From contig CM018680.1 in the NCBI GenBank assembly GCA_009363875.1, positions 12,965,625 to 13,029,624 on the forward strand: 64,000 bases of DNA, written 5' to 3'. This stretch comes from Mikania micrantha (Eukaryota; Streptophyta; Magnoliopsida; Asterales; Asteraceae). Position numbers and translations under genes: made by a program. Positions 1 to 12,200 of this stretch are shown in pieces (the first letter of the stretch is position 1; every line of letters begins with the position of its first letter). Below the pieces are notes generated by a model. That model was not told the origin of the DNA. It was given only the letters and a program-made list of their open reading frames with translations, and searched no databases.

Positions 1-496
1 AGTTAATTCCAAGTGAGAATAACTAAGACTTGTGTATTACAAGATGTTGTGTAAATAACTCCGACAGTTTTTAAATAACTAAACCTATGAACTCACCAAC
101 CTAGTGTTGACTTTGTTTAAATGCATGTTTTCTTAGGTGATGAACAGGTCTAGTTACAAGCATCAGGACTAAGCTAGTGGACTTTAGAGTAGACCTAGAT
201 TACTTTTGTGATGTGCATATATTGAATGACATAACTTTGAATAATCTTTTGTAAATCTTGTGCAGATACAAGATAGAAACTCAAAATTTTTTTTGGGTAG
301 ATTTACTTAGTAAAATTATGAATATGTATTGTGTAATTTAACTTTGTAATTCTATATCAATGTCATGTTAGCATTTCTCACTATATCTCATGTGCTTGTA
401 AACAATTTGATCACTATGATTATCACACGATATCGTACCACGAGAACCTTCTGCCTGACAGGAAAGTCGATCCAGCCCACCGGCTATGGTGTGACA
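1..496 (+). repeat. 3' portion of a plus-strand Ty3/gypsy LTR, cut by the window edge
   Basis: The segment ends in GTGTGACA after a GC-rich stretch with the CACGATATCGTACC...GAACCTTCTGCC pattern, which matches the last ~70 bp of the LTRs ending at 40688, 53784 and 62963. It also carries the conserved acceptor-like tail (TTTTCTTAG followed by GTGATGAAC, near 127-145) seen in the other LTRs. No tRNA-Met primer site (TGGTATCAGAGC) follows at 497, so this is a solo or truncated LTR, or the 3' LTR of an element lying to the left. Confidence 0.8.
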
Positions 497-1477
497 CAAA
501 ATAACCATCATTTTCTAACTTCCATATAGAAATCACACATACAGTAGTGAAAGTACACATACCGTACGATTGCCAAATGGTCAGGTACTAGTATTTTTAA
601 TTAAATACACCATACAAACGTGGCACCATATGAGGTTATTATAAAATAACAAAATCGACTATAATTATATGAGGCTTATTCAACGACAATTTTAATTCAT
701 AGAACTCTAAATCAATTGATTTATGGAATCTCAAAATCAAGAATTTCAAAATTCAGTCATTTCTATGTGGATTTTGGTACTAACGATTTCATAAGAAATA
801 ATCGATTTTAATATACCAAAATATCAATTAACAAGAAACAAAAAACGAATTTCATGATGAGTGAATTGATATAATCAACATTGCTCTAATACCACATGTT
901 GATTATATCATCAATTATGGTTAAATCTAAGAACCTAATCACATCTAATCAATTATACAATGAATAAGAACGTCAAATTAGTAAAACTTACCTGTAGAAA
1001 TCAATGATTTAGAAGATGATTTAGAATTCGACCCTGTTATGATGTCTTAGTTAATGGAACATTCAGATTAGAAAAATACGTAATTGTGTTTTCTTTCTCT
1101 AAACTCCAGATATCTAAATGGAATCATTTAATCCTATTTTTATACTTTCTACTATTTCCATCAAATAAGATTATGAAAGTAGAAGGACCAATTATGTCAA
1201 GATGGCAAAAATGAATTTAATGGTTGAGGCCATTTATGTGAACTTCCAACATATAAAGGTGGCATCTGTTGGTTTTATTAGACTTTGAAAAGGTAGGGGT
1301 AGGTAACTGTGAATTTCTTCTTCTTATGAGTATGAGAGATATTGATATGAAAACTCCTTTGGAAAGCACATGGAGCTTGTTATTTAAAGTCAGAAAAAGA
1401 AGCTTATTAATGCACATAGAAGGAAACAAAGATCGTTATATTTAGTTGAGATATTTGTTAACAGAAAAATGACCATG
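497..1477. other. AT-rich spacer with a short LTR-start remnant
   Basis: No gene is recognisable. About 545-596 resembles, in inverted orientation, the first ~50 bp of an LTR (compare 27988-28039: both contain ACACATACCGTACG and GGTCAGGTACTAGT). The rest is AT-rich sequence without coding signal or clear terminal repeats. A short minus-strand reading frame near 1217-1429 has no recognisable motif and is not called. Confidence 0.5.
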
Positions 1478-1842
1478 TGTCACACCCCGAGTCGGCGGGC
1501 TGGATCGACTTTCCTGTCGGGCGGAAGTTTCTTGGGGCGCGATATCGTTTGATAATCGAAATGATCAGATTGTTTGCATAGCACATGATATATAATTGAG
1601 AAATGCTAACATGACATTGCTACAGAATTACAAAGTTAAATTACATTGTTATGTTCATAATTTAACTAAGTAATTCTACCAAAAAGAATCATTGAGTTTC
1701 AATCTTGTATCTACACAAGATTTACAAAAGTGATTCATCAAAGTATGTCATCAAAAGGTGTGGTCAACATAAAATGCGGTTAGGCCTTCTAAAAGTCCAC
1801 TAGTTATGTTCCTGATGCTCGGTGACTAGACATGTTCGTCAC

Positions 1843-3462
1843 CTGAGAAAACATGCATTTAAACAAAGTCAACAGTAGGTTGGTGAGTTCATAAGTTTAG
1901 TAATTGAAAACCTTTGAATTTATGTCAGTCATGTTCACAGCGTTTCAGACAAGTTGTATTGCTAATTGATTCCCATGTTTCACACAATGTCCTCTCCATG
2001 GTTGTATTTACAAATAGTATATCATCCAACCAAGCATGCTTATATATAGGGCATACGAAAGGGTCAAGCCCAGACGCCATCCCACCACATGCTCAACTGA
2101 ATTCAACACTACCTGTAATACAACGATGGATACCCACTTCATTTCACCCATGATTTCCCCAGTATGATTATCCCAGTAATAAAAAAAGAAAGAGATGTGA
2201 TTATCTCTATTAATTATTCCTTACGGATTAACCCTACATGTGTAATAACCCAATAAATAACATAAGAGACATAATCGTCTCTGTTAGCTATCCTTTATGG
2301 ATTAGCCCGGCATGTAAAATATCATACTCGATATCTAGAGCAAAACTTAATAGTTTCAGTAACTAATCATTACTGATTAGCCCGGCGTGTAAAATACCCA
2401 AATAATAGAATAAAGAGACATAATTGCCTCTGTTAGCTATTCCTGGAGGATTAGTCCGGCGTGTAAGATATCATACTCGATATCTAGAGCGAGACCTAGT
2501 AATCTATGTGACTGTCAGTACTAACCAGTCTGGTGTGTAAGATATCATACTCGATATCTAGATTGGGGCATAATAGTCCCAGTAGTTGTCGTCCCTGACC
2601 AGCTCGGCGTGTAAAATGTCCTACACATGATCCCTAGATTGAGACATAATAGTCTCATTTCTGCCATTTCTGACCAGCCTGGTGTGTAAGATATTCTCCC
2701 ACAATATCTATTGGTATGAATATGTTCCCTAGATTTTATGCATGTTATTAATTAGAATGATAGCACCTCTCGTGCCCGGTATGATTTCATTAGTTACCCC
2801 AAGCCCTGGTGATTAGCGTTAGTGATTTACTCAATTGATCAATGGTTGTGTAACCGGCACACTCTACCGGTTATGGGATGTGCTCTAAATAGAGTCTTAA
2901 TAGGTAGTAATAGTATATGTGGGGAATGCCATCCCGAAAGCGTGTGCTCATAATATCCTCCTCGATATCACGAGTAATTGTCTCAACTGTTATCTCGATG
3001 TTGAGTGTTCTTACTAACTTGAACAAAGTGTTATAAGAACTTGTCTTATACACAATGTTAGTAATGTGTGAATGATCTTGTTATCATGAAGTTACGTTAT
3101 CATAATTATCATTATTGTTATTTGTAATTGTTATTGGTATATTATCCCTTGGTTTCCCCGTTGTTCTATCGTGTAAGAATAATGCATAGTTGAAAGATAT
3201 ATTCTTAGCAACTCACATTATCCTATGTGTTAATGTGTCATGATTCTAGGTTAGCATGTAGCATCCTAGCTATTTCGGGTATGATAAAATCAAATAAACA
3301 AGCATGTAATGATAAACGATAATAATGATAAGCAATTATTATCTAAATCATAATATAAGTAATGTGTTAATGAGAACTTTTAAATAAATAAAAATTTAGC
3401 ATGTTTCTCAGCCCCGAGCTTTGAAATCAGTAAAGATTAGAAAAAGAGGCATATGAACTCAC
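1843..3462 (-). other. Predicted leader intron in the solo LTR
   Basis: On the minus strand a donor CAAG|GTGAGTTC (GT at 3462-3461) is followed by an acceptor GTTTTCTCAG|GTGACGAAC ending at 1843. The acceptor is preceded by GTTGACTTTG, a plausible branch region. The same donor/acceptor pair is found at homologous positions in the other LTRs of the window. Splicing itself is inferred. Confidence 0.5.
2190..2740 (-). repeat. Tandem repeat inside the solo LTR (~115-bp units)
   Basis: On the plus strand a unit containing GCCCGGCGTGTAAAATA, then GATATCATACTCGATATC (or a close variant), then RGAGCRARAC and a run around AATAGTCTCTGTTAGC recurs about five to six times. Units are diverged and of slightly different length. 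The array lies within the predicted leader intron, where the A and C LTRs instead have a 110-bp array. Confidence 0.75.
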
Positions 3463-6096
3463 CTTGTAGTAGTTGTGTGGTTGAATAAGTTCTAAGCAAG
3501 AATGCACGCACTCTTTGTTGTACTTGTTGTTTTCACGATCCTGTATTTAATTTCACGTTGTTTGTAACTTATAAGTATGAGTTGTAAAAATTCGTGTGTG
3601 TGTGTGTTAGCCCTAAAATTGGCTAACACTCGTGGGTCTCGGTCATCATTCGGCCCCGGTTCTATTTGTTATAGACTTTAATAAACCTAACCCAATTAAA
3701 GTAAAGTTAATCCACTTTATCATTGTCTTTATATCCAACTTTATGAAACTTGTCATGATAGGTCACCTTGAAGTCATTTTAGTTTATAATCATCCGTTAG
3801 ATTTATGGTTTAAGACTACTTGTTGTTCTTGTTATCCTTGAACTATTATTACACAATTAATAATTAGTCATGTCCCCCGTTTTATAAAACATAAGGTTTT
3901 AATCTTTACTAGATTTGTTGCACTCTCAATCACCACATTTGTAATGAAATCCCTTGTATTGTTATTTCTTCACTTTCGTTTACAATGTGTTTATCTCATT
4001 ATTATGTGGGCCAGAACCCATCACATGGGCCGAACCAACAGAGATTGGGCTGAGTAATTGGGCTGAACAATAGTTCCTAGGCCGAATAGGTCACTGGGCC
4101 TGGGTGTGGACCTATGGGCCGAATGATTTGACCATGGGCCAATTTGGGTCCTGATGGGCCGAAGCTGAATGTATGGCCGAAATAGTAGGCCTTGGGCCGA
4201 TTGGATCGAATAATCCATTGGGTCCAAAAAAACGTGGTCTGGTTTCAAATCATGGTGTTGGGCCAATCTGTTGGGCTGAAGGGTTTCCTGGGTTAAACCA
4301 CTCTGGGCCGGCTAAGACTATTGGGCCGAACAGCAGGGCTGTGGGATACTGTTGGGCCTGAAGCAGAAGTGGGTTGCATGAACTGTGTTATAGACCAACC
4401 ACATGGGCCGATTGAATGCAGGAGTCCAGCCGTATGAGTGTGTGTGCTTGGCCGAATGTGGTTTCCACCTGATAGGCCGAATGAGTGGGTAAGATGGCCG
4501 ACTAAATCATCATGGCGAATGGGGTGGTGCTTAGGTCGAATGGCTGGCATGGTCGAATGAGGATTCTATGAATAACATGGCCGAATGAAGCAGGTGGACG
4601 AATGGGGTGGGGCTCGACCGAATGAGGCTCATACTCCCTGGTTGAGGAGTCCTGGCCGAATGACAACCAAGCGAAAGAGAAGGACCCTCCCGTCCGAAAC
4701 AGTGGCTCACGAGTGAGAGCTTCATTCGGGCAAATCAAGGTCGAAGCAGGGGCGAAGCAGGCCCAGCCATTCGGCTGGTCTGCGTGCTTTCGTGAGACCA
4801 ACCCTAACCGGGGTCTCAAATCTTCACCCAATTGAATCCCAACCTCCCACAAGTGGTTCCCAAGGTAACTATGGTGCGTTTTAGGTCGAGCTTGTAGTGG
4901 TCAAGAGGTTTCAAACAGGTTTAGGGTGAAGGGTCTAACAAGGAGGGGAAAACCCTAATTTTCGCCCACTTTAGGCTCATATTACCTCGTTTCTAGGTGT
5001 TTTCACATCCGATCTGCTGTACTTGCAGGTAGAGGGAGGCGAGATCTTTGTTTAGGCACCAAGAACACTCAAATCCATCAAGAGGTGAGGGAGATCTATG
5101 GATTTGAAGATTGAAATCTTAGAAAGAGAGGAAACCGAGTTTGTAGAGAGAGAGAGAGTGAGTAGGTGATAGTGTTTATGAGTGTTTAATGCTTGAAAAT
5201 GGGTTTTTATACCTCGCATGTGTTCGGGTCCGTTTCGGTTGTTCGGTTCTCGTTCTCGTCGTGTTTCCGGCACGTATACGCGTGTTCCCCAGATTTAAGA
5301 TAATTAGTTTTCTCAGACTGTTTTGATGAGTTTCAAACTTGTAAAAACATAAATTATTATGTTTTCTTTATTTTACTGTTTCAATTGCGATTAAATCGTT
5401 AATCTTCGTTATTTCGTTACGATTCGTAATTCACAAGTTGTTTTTACATAATTAATGATATAAATTAGAGTTTTGGTGTAAGTTTCTAATATGTATTATT
5501 TTTAATTTATTTTAATTATTTCAATGTTCGTAATCGTTAGTTTTTGTTGTTTCGGCAGAAAACGTCACATACGCGCGTTTTCGTACAAAGCGCTAACTGT
5601 ACAAACACGATCGTACGTTTCACTTTCTGATTCAGTTTTCTACTTTCCAGTTATCGTTCAGAACGTTAAACACACAGATATGTTTGTGTGAATCGTCACC
5701 CACGCAAACACACTGTCAGTTTATTGTTCTTCTTCAATACTGAATTATTGTTTTACATTGAACATTCTCACAAACGGACTCAACTAAACTGCCTGTTTTC
5801 ACATTGTTATTATTGAATTCACCTTGCTTTCGTACTGTGTTGTCGACCATCTGATTCCTATTATCTATGAATATCAGATCGTAACTGATAGGTCATTGTC
5901 ATTCGTTTGTACAATGTTGTTTCTCTTGAGTTGTTGTATTTACTCCATTTAAGTTTTCACTTAAACACGTACAACTGTTGTTTGTTTTCTGATTTCTGTT
6001 TTCACACACTGTTTGTTCACTGTATTTACACACAGTAAATGGTGAAAGTACACACATTGTACGGACTTACCGGACAATGCAGTACTGGTTGTCACA

Positions 6097-6692
6097 CCAT
6101 GGTTGTAAATCAAAACAAAATATGGTTAGCTAACTCTAGTGCTAGAAGGGTTCACTTTGAAAGTATGAAAATGACTCCATGGTGATTCTAGTAATCAAGT
6201 TCGAAGATTTAAACCAGTCAAGTATTTGAAATCATTGGGAGCAGAAGTCATGCTTCGATTATAGTTACAAAACACTAGTGAAATTTGAAGACCATGTCTC
6301 CAACTGATAAAAATATCTCATGTGGTTTATTTGATGTGACTAGAGTGTTGATGATCATTAGTGTAATTATTGATCCATAACTATTAACCATAGAGATTGT
6401 CAATAGTCATTAATGTATTTCTGGATCATATGGAGTGTGGGTATGGTAAGACATAAGATGCATTAGTAATGGTTATAGTCAAAATTGAGATAGTGATGAT
6501 AGGTGTGCTAGAGCCTCATAAGCTTTAACGGGTCTTTTCAAGGTAATTGATAAGAAGGGTCGTTGCAAATAGGAAGTCTTCTTAATGGTAACTTTGAAAG
6601 AACTTGTTTGATAAAAATATTTTAGTTACCAATGATTGGATTGTAGGCTATATCTTATTACAAGGCCTACGAATGAAAGACTGTATATATAT
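6097..6692. other. Spacer with no recognised gene
   Basis: It begins with the right copy of the CCATG target duplication. The remainder is AT-rich and has stop codons in all frames, with no recognisable terminal repeats or domain motifs. Confidence 0.5.
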
Positions 6693-7070
6693 AGGATTAG
6701 GATCATATAATAATCCACTTTTAAAGCATTGACTTAAATAACTCCGTCAACATGAAGCCAAATCTTGGATTTTTTTAACATCATTGTAACACATTTACAA
6801 CACTTTCTTCTTTTATGAGTTTGCGTAAATTCATCACCGTTTAAGACGTAACATTTTTGTAAGTTTTGGGTCTAAAATAGTAACAGTGTTGTAAGTCAAA
6901 AACTTATAACGATGTTACGTCTTAAACGGTGATGAATTTACGCAACTCATTAAAGAAGAACGTGGTCTAAATGTGTTATAATGATGTTAAAATAATCTAC
7001 GATGTGGCTTCATTTTGACTGAGTTATGTGAGTTAATGCTTTAAATAGTGGGTTATTAGAATACTACCCT
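6693..7070. mobile_element. Fold-back MITE (Mutator-like terminal repeats)
   Basis: Two arms of about 160-170 bp form a long inverted repeat around a ~40-bp centre near 6870-6900. For example TTCATCACCGTTTAAGACGT at ~6831 is matched by its reverse complement at ~6923. The left end AGGATTAGGATCATATAATA corresponds to the reversed right end AGGGTAGTATTCTAATAACC. The flanks are (TA)n, so an 8-9 bp duplication of TATATATAT is possible but cannot be proved in such sequence. There is no coding capacity. Family assignment (Mutator-like) rests on the long TIR and is tentative. Confidence 0.85.
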
Positions 7071-7300
7071 ATATATATGTATATATAGATATGTGTGTGT
7101 GTATAGGGATTCATTCTAATAAGAAACCAACAAGTTGTAAGGAACTCAAAGAGTCACATTTATAGCCACAAGATTTAAAAAGTAATTTCTCTTGAAAATA
7201 AGGGTATTTACTTTTATGCTCTTTAAACTTGTGGCTAGAAATAGGTCTTTTAGTTATTAGCTAACATTAGTTCTCAATTGAACATCTACACACACATACA
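7071..7300. other. Spacer between two TIR elements
   Basis: AT- and GT-rich sequence, including a (GT)n run near 7092-7101. No gene is seen. Confidence 0.4.
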
Positions 7301-8957
7301 TAGGGTTTGTATCCTGTGAAAACCCGATATTAAAGAAAAAACCATTACACCCTACGTGGACCGTTGGATTAAACTTATTTACCTTTTGACTTAATTTATG
7401 TTGAATGAGTATTTTGGTCTTTTCTCCACTTTCTCCATATATAATTACTTTCTCTCTCTCTCTATATATATTTCTCATTTCAAAAGATCATTTTCTCTCT
7501 AAACATGTTTGCACTCTCCCTACTCTCTCACTAAAAATAGAGAGGGTAGAGGTGGTGGCATACGAACGTTGGTGGTAACCTGCAGAAGGTGGTGGTGACT
7601 GATGCTCTTACCAGAATATGGAAGACGGGTGGTGGTGCTGACTGGCGACGACAACATCGGTGGAGGAGGTAAGGTTTAGGCGATGACGACGGTTGGCAGA
7701 GATGGTCTTGTTCTCGTTCAAAGATGGTCAAGGCGACGGTGGTGGTTTAGGCGGTCGTCATGGTGGTTCAATGGTGGTAGCGGGTGTTTTCTCTCTACTT
7801 TCTCTTTCTAAAGATGAAGGTGGTGGTGACTTGTTGGTGGTTTCAGGAAGGTGGCGGTGGTGAGTGGCGGCGACAACAACAAAAGGTAGTTGTAGTCCGA
7901 TGGTGGTGGTAATTCTTAGTCGGTGTGGCAACAGTGGTGATGGTTGTTCTCTCTATACTCTCTCACTAAAGTTGATGGTGGTGGTTGCGGTACGATGGTG
8001 GTGGTTGTCGTCCGATGCCGTGGTGGTGTTGGGTTCATGCGGTGGTATGGTAAGGCGGCGAAGGTGGTGGTTGGTGTCCAGCTTGTGAAGGTGATGGTGG
8101 TTCAAAGACCCATCTTGACCAAGTGTATTTCATACATTAAAACCTGTATATATTTATTTCTCAACATGTGTACTTGTACATCGTGTATTAAAACTTATAT
8201 GTTTTTAGTTTTACATATGTTTGGTTTTTTTGAGCCATTTAGTATCTTTTTAGCTCAGATATGTTTTTTGTATGCTGGTTTTTCTTCTGATTGTACATAT
8301 GTTCTCGTTTTGTTTATACACATAGTTTTTTAATTTGTGCACATGTGTAGTTTTGGTGAAATTTCAGGCGGTGGCGGTGGCGGTGGTTATAAGAGGTGGT
8401 GGTGGTCATTGTGGTGTAAAAGACCCATTTGAACCAGTTGTACTTCGTGTATTAAAAGTTGTACGTTTTTAGTTCTACAAGTGTAGTTTTTTCTAGTCAT
8501 ATAGTTTTTTAGATCATATATGTTTTTTGTACACTTAATGTTTGAACTTAAACAAACGTGCATTTTTTTTATATCATATATGTTATTTGTATAAAATTAC
8601 ACATGTTTAGTTTTTGTTGTTATTGGTTAATTTGATGTTCTTGTATAAAACTACACATTTGTAATTTTTGTTTATACGTAAAAATACACATGTTTAATGT
8701 TTATTGTGTTTGAGAATATGCAATATTGTGTTTGTGTAGTGAAAATTGTGTTTTAAAAGAAAAATTCACAAATGCAGTATTTGTTTTCATATGTAAAAAA
8801 TAGATAGAGAGAGATGAGAGAGTGTTCAAGTTTAATTGTTTGCCACATAAAATTTCTATTTAATTACTTGAAATTTAAAATAAGTTTGATATAATGATTC
8901 ACGTAAGGTTTAATAGTTTTCTTTTTAACAATCGGGTTTTCAAAGGATACAAAACCT
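7301..8957. mobile_element. Non-autonomous TIR element with a GGT-rich interior
   Basis: The left end (TAGGGTTTGTATCCTGTGAA, 7301) and the reversed right end (TAGGTTTTGTATCCTTTGAA, ending 8957) match over about 90 bp, including AAACCCGAT and CCNTACGTG. The interior at 7540-8110 is rich in GGTGGT and contains near-duplicate stretches with TCTCTCTACTTTCTC. Frames there encode only Val/Gly/Trp-rich low-complexity peptides. No transposase is visible. The flanks do not give a clean duplication. The long TIR suggests a Mutator-like origin, but this is not settled. Confidence 0.7.
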
Positions 8958-9279
8958 ATATACATACTTGTGATTAAAATTTGAGTAATAATATACAAAC
9001 CCTAATTATACCCTGAAATATAGGTCATCGTGAGAAATCGTTTGTGCATATGACTTTCAAACATTAAAATGAATACGTCTTTAAAAAATCATGATTATAT
9101 TCAGAGTTAAAAGATAACTGCTTAAATCAGTGATTATTATTCTACAACCTTTATCCGACACTAATTAACCAAAAATTAAAATGATAACTAACTAGTAAGT
9201 TTATACAAACTCCCAAGTCGCATCCAAACACACACTGCACCAAATTTTAAAAACAAGTGGAACAAACAACTCTACAAAG
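8958..9279. other. Region downstream of the acyltransferase gene, probable 3' UTR
   Basis: It lies immediately after the stop codon of the minus-strand gene and is AT-rich. I see no definite AATAAA signal; an AATAAT on the minus strand near 9135 is a weak candidate. No other feature is seen. Confidence 0.4.
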
Positions 9280-12200
9280 TCAATGTAATCTATGCTCACT
9301 TGGAGCAAACACAGGAAGCTGCCCACCCCGCTGAGATCTACCCTGCTGATAATAACTCGACATGCTCCCAGCATTCGTCGCAGTTTCCCTCTTTGGACCA
9401 CCGCCACCGGTAGGCCCCACAAGAGGTCCACCAAAGAAAATTGATTGACCCGTGTATGTAAGCTCAGTGCCCGAACCCTGCGAGGTAGAGCCACCACCAC
9501 CCGTCTTTGCTGTTGCAGCAGATACAAACCGGCCCGCTTCTTGATCCCAATATACAGAACACGATCTTGTTCCCTCGTTGGCAGCCAAGTTTCTCCTGGG
9601 AATCTGTGGTAATCTAACTGGTGGTGGCGGTGCTGCTGCTGGTGCAGGTGCTGCCGGCATGGGTGCGGGCTCATTAGACCAAGGAGACTGGTTCCCAGAG
9701 GACTGGTATATTGGGTTAAAATGGTCCTGGGCAGGCTGTGGGCTGCTCAAATTACTAACCAAACTATGTTCAGTATCATCATGGCTAGCTCGACTAGGTG
9801 GATATGAGCTTTTTGAATCATGAAAACGATGGTGATGGGTGCTATTCTGGCTGCTTTTTATGCTCACGTTGCTGCTGGATAAATTATCAGGATCATATTG
9901 ATTGGGTTTAGAGCTTACTGGACGAAGAACAGAAGACGAGGCTCGAGCCTTTGCACCTGCTTTCACGGCCTCACTAGAATCCAGCTTTGCAAGCTTCCAA
10001 GCACTGATTCGAACTGGACGGTTAGGTGGCCGTTTACCCTTGTCTGGTGGCTGGACCGCATCTGGGTCAACTGTTGATGGAAGCCGGCCAGGCTCTAGAT
10101 GTGCAATGACTTCATCCTGAATCCAAAAGACAGATTATTATTATGGAAAGCAGAAATCAATCACCAAGCTCGATGTTATAAATAAGTGCAATTTTCAAAA
10201 AAAAAAGAAACAGAAAAAAAAACATTTTTTTTGTGGTACCTGATGATCCATAAATATCCTCGGAGGGGTGCACCAGGCTCCTTTATAATTTAAACCCAAA
10301 CCCAAACCAAGGGAGCTTCTGCCACTCATAGCCGTGACAGCCGAGCTGGTTGGGGAAGATTGCAAGCTTTGTTGATCCATTCCGTCTATTGATGGTCCGG
10401 CAGGTTCACTTTGTGTTCTCATGGCGACAACGTATTCATATGTCGTGATACCCTGCACCCATCAACATATTACAATTCATGTAAAAGTTTTATGTGCCAA
10501 ATTCAACGCATTTACTTTTAAGCAGGTCGATTGGTTATAATTTATTTCATGTGGATATAAAAGGCATAAAACAATGGAAAAAAAATTAGAGACCGAAAGT
10601 GGCCATGGTGTATTTTTAATCATATTTGACACACTGTTTAAGGTTTGTGTCCATCATTCCCCCCACACCCTACTAAAAAGTAGGAATATACTGGGCAAGT
10701 TTGTTGTTTTATCTATTGAAAATTATATATTCTTGGACAAGAATTATTCAAGTCAGCCCAAAGCAGCCTGTTACCCAACCTGTTTGACTTGACTGTTTAC
10801 GAAAACGAACCTTGCGAATTAGGATTATGTGGAAAAAGAAGAGTTCTCCCAACGGAACGGTGGCAAGAAAGGAAACAAACGTACATATAGCCTGCAAAAC
10901 AAATCACTTTGCTATAAAAGCGAATTATCAGTATCCATCAGCCACCCCACCTATATCTCATTAATTCAGGAGAAATCACCATCTGGAAAACCCCCTGCTC
11001 ATCTAGGAGCAATTGTTTAAAGAAAGACTTGAACATAAGACCTCTCATAAGAGAAGTCAAGGAGTACTGCCAAGCTAATGTAAATTACATAATTGTCTTC
11101 AAATTTAAGGAACCAATTGTATGTTTCTAATTCTTCAAGGCAACAATTTAAACACCAAAGTTGCGACAATTTCATTTTTAAATGAGTTTGATTTACATTT
11201 AGCAATTTATGCATTGTCATTATTATAGACATTGAATACATTACTTTCAACCAGCTTACCATAGATGTTGATAATTCAAATTTACAATAAATAATCTTTG
11301 GTTGTTAAACCTTTATCAGAAAATGACCAGAAAAAAAATGTAATTATTGCAGTTTAAAGAAAACAAAGATACCACAACAGTTGCAAAAGGGGCTCGACTG
11401 AATCCATCTCCAAGTCTGTCAGCAATCTGATCTTCTGTAGCCCGTTTATTAACAAAACATCGAACAAGAACCGCAACACCAACCCCAAATTCACAAGTGA
11501 GCTGAGATGAGCCCGATAGTTTAATTAGCTTCACCATGGACAAAAAAAACTACAGAAATTAGGATCTTAATGTGGCTTTGAACACTTACCCAAACTAGGC
11601 CCACCGCCATCAAGCACACAAATGTAAAGTAGTTCTTCCTCCCTACACAATTGTTCAACCACTGCATGACAGACAAATGAAAACGTGGACCGTGCAAATT
11701 CGTAGATAAACTTTGAAATAAATGTAGCATAAACTTTTTATAAAGATCCATCATTTTAGCCGCATGAACATGGAATGGAACCAACAGAAGCCATTAATCA
11801 AACAGAAGCTTAAAACTCACCCGACAATGATGATCGAACCCGTCAACACATTTATCACAACTCCTGCAGTGTTTGCTAAACTTGCGCACCTACAAGACGC
11901 CGAACAAGATTTAAAATAGTTTCTTGGTTACTGTCGAAAGTAGTCAGGTAGGGTTGGGCTGTCCCTACCCACAAACACTTTTTAGTCTTTTCCTTTCTGA
12001 TTTTTTTGAATCAATTATTGTGCTAAGTACTCATCAAGGAAACAACTTAAGAGATTTTACATGTTGGATATCCTTTGGGAAACTAATGAAGTTATGACCC
12101 ATTCAGCCATTTGATCAATCTCCATTTATAAATTTTATTTAAAATTATCAAATCAATCTGTTGAAGGAAGAATGCAACCAAATAAACCCATTTATCGACA

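Larger units (their letters stand above)
1478..6096 (-). mobile_element. Solo LTR of a Ty3/gypsy retrotransposon with target-site duplication
   Basis: In element sense (minus) it starts TGTGACAACCAG at 6096 and ends CTCGGGGTGTGACA-like at 1478, the same ends as the LTR at 22176-28039. It is 4619 bp long. The five bases on each side are identical, CCATG at 1473-1477 and at 6097-6101, as expected for Ty3/gypsy integration. No primer site, coding region or polypurine tract adjoins it, so the element probably collapsed by recombination between its two LTRs. A TATA-like GTATAAAAACC lies at 5202-5212 (minus). RGCCCA motifs fill roughly 4020-4560, and a predicted leader intron is described separately. 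Confidence 0.93.

Noticed and set aside
4021..4852. Several 60-116 codon frames in the solo LTR, both strands
   Set aside because: They cover the GGCCGAATG-word region and reflect its high GC content; no family recognised.
7864..8333. Plus-strand frames of 74 and 129 codons in the GGT-rich core
   Set aside because: Low-complexity Val/Trp/Gly translation of GGT repeats inside a TIR element; the frames overlap each other and show no domain.
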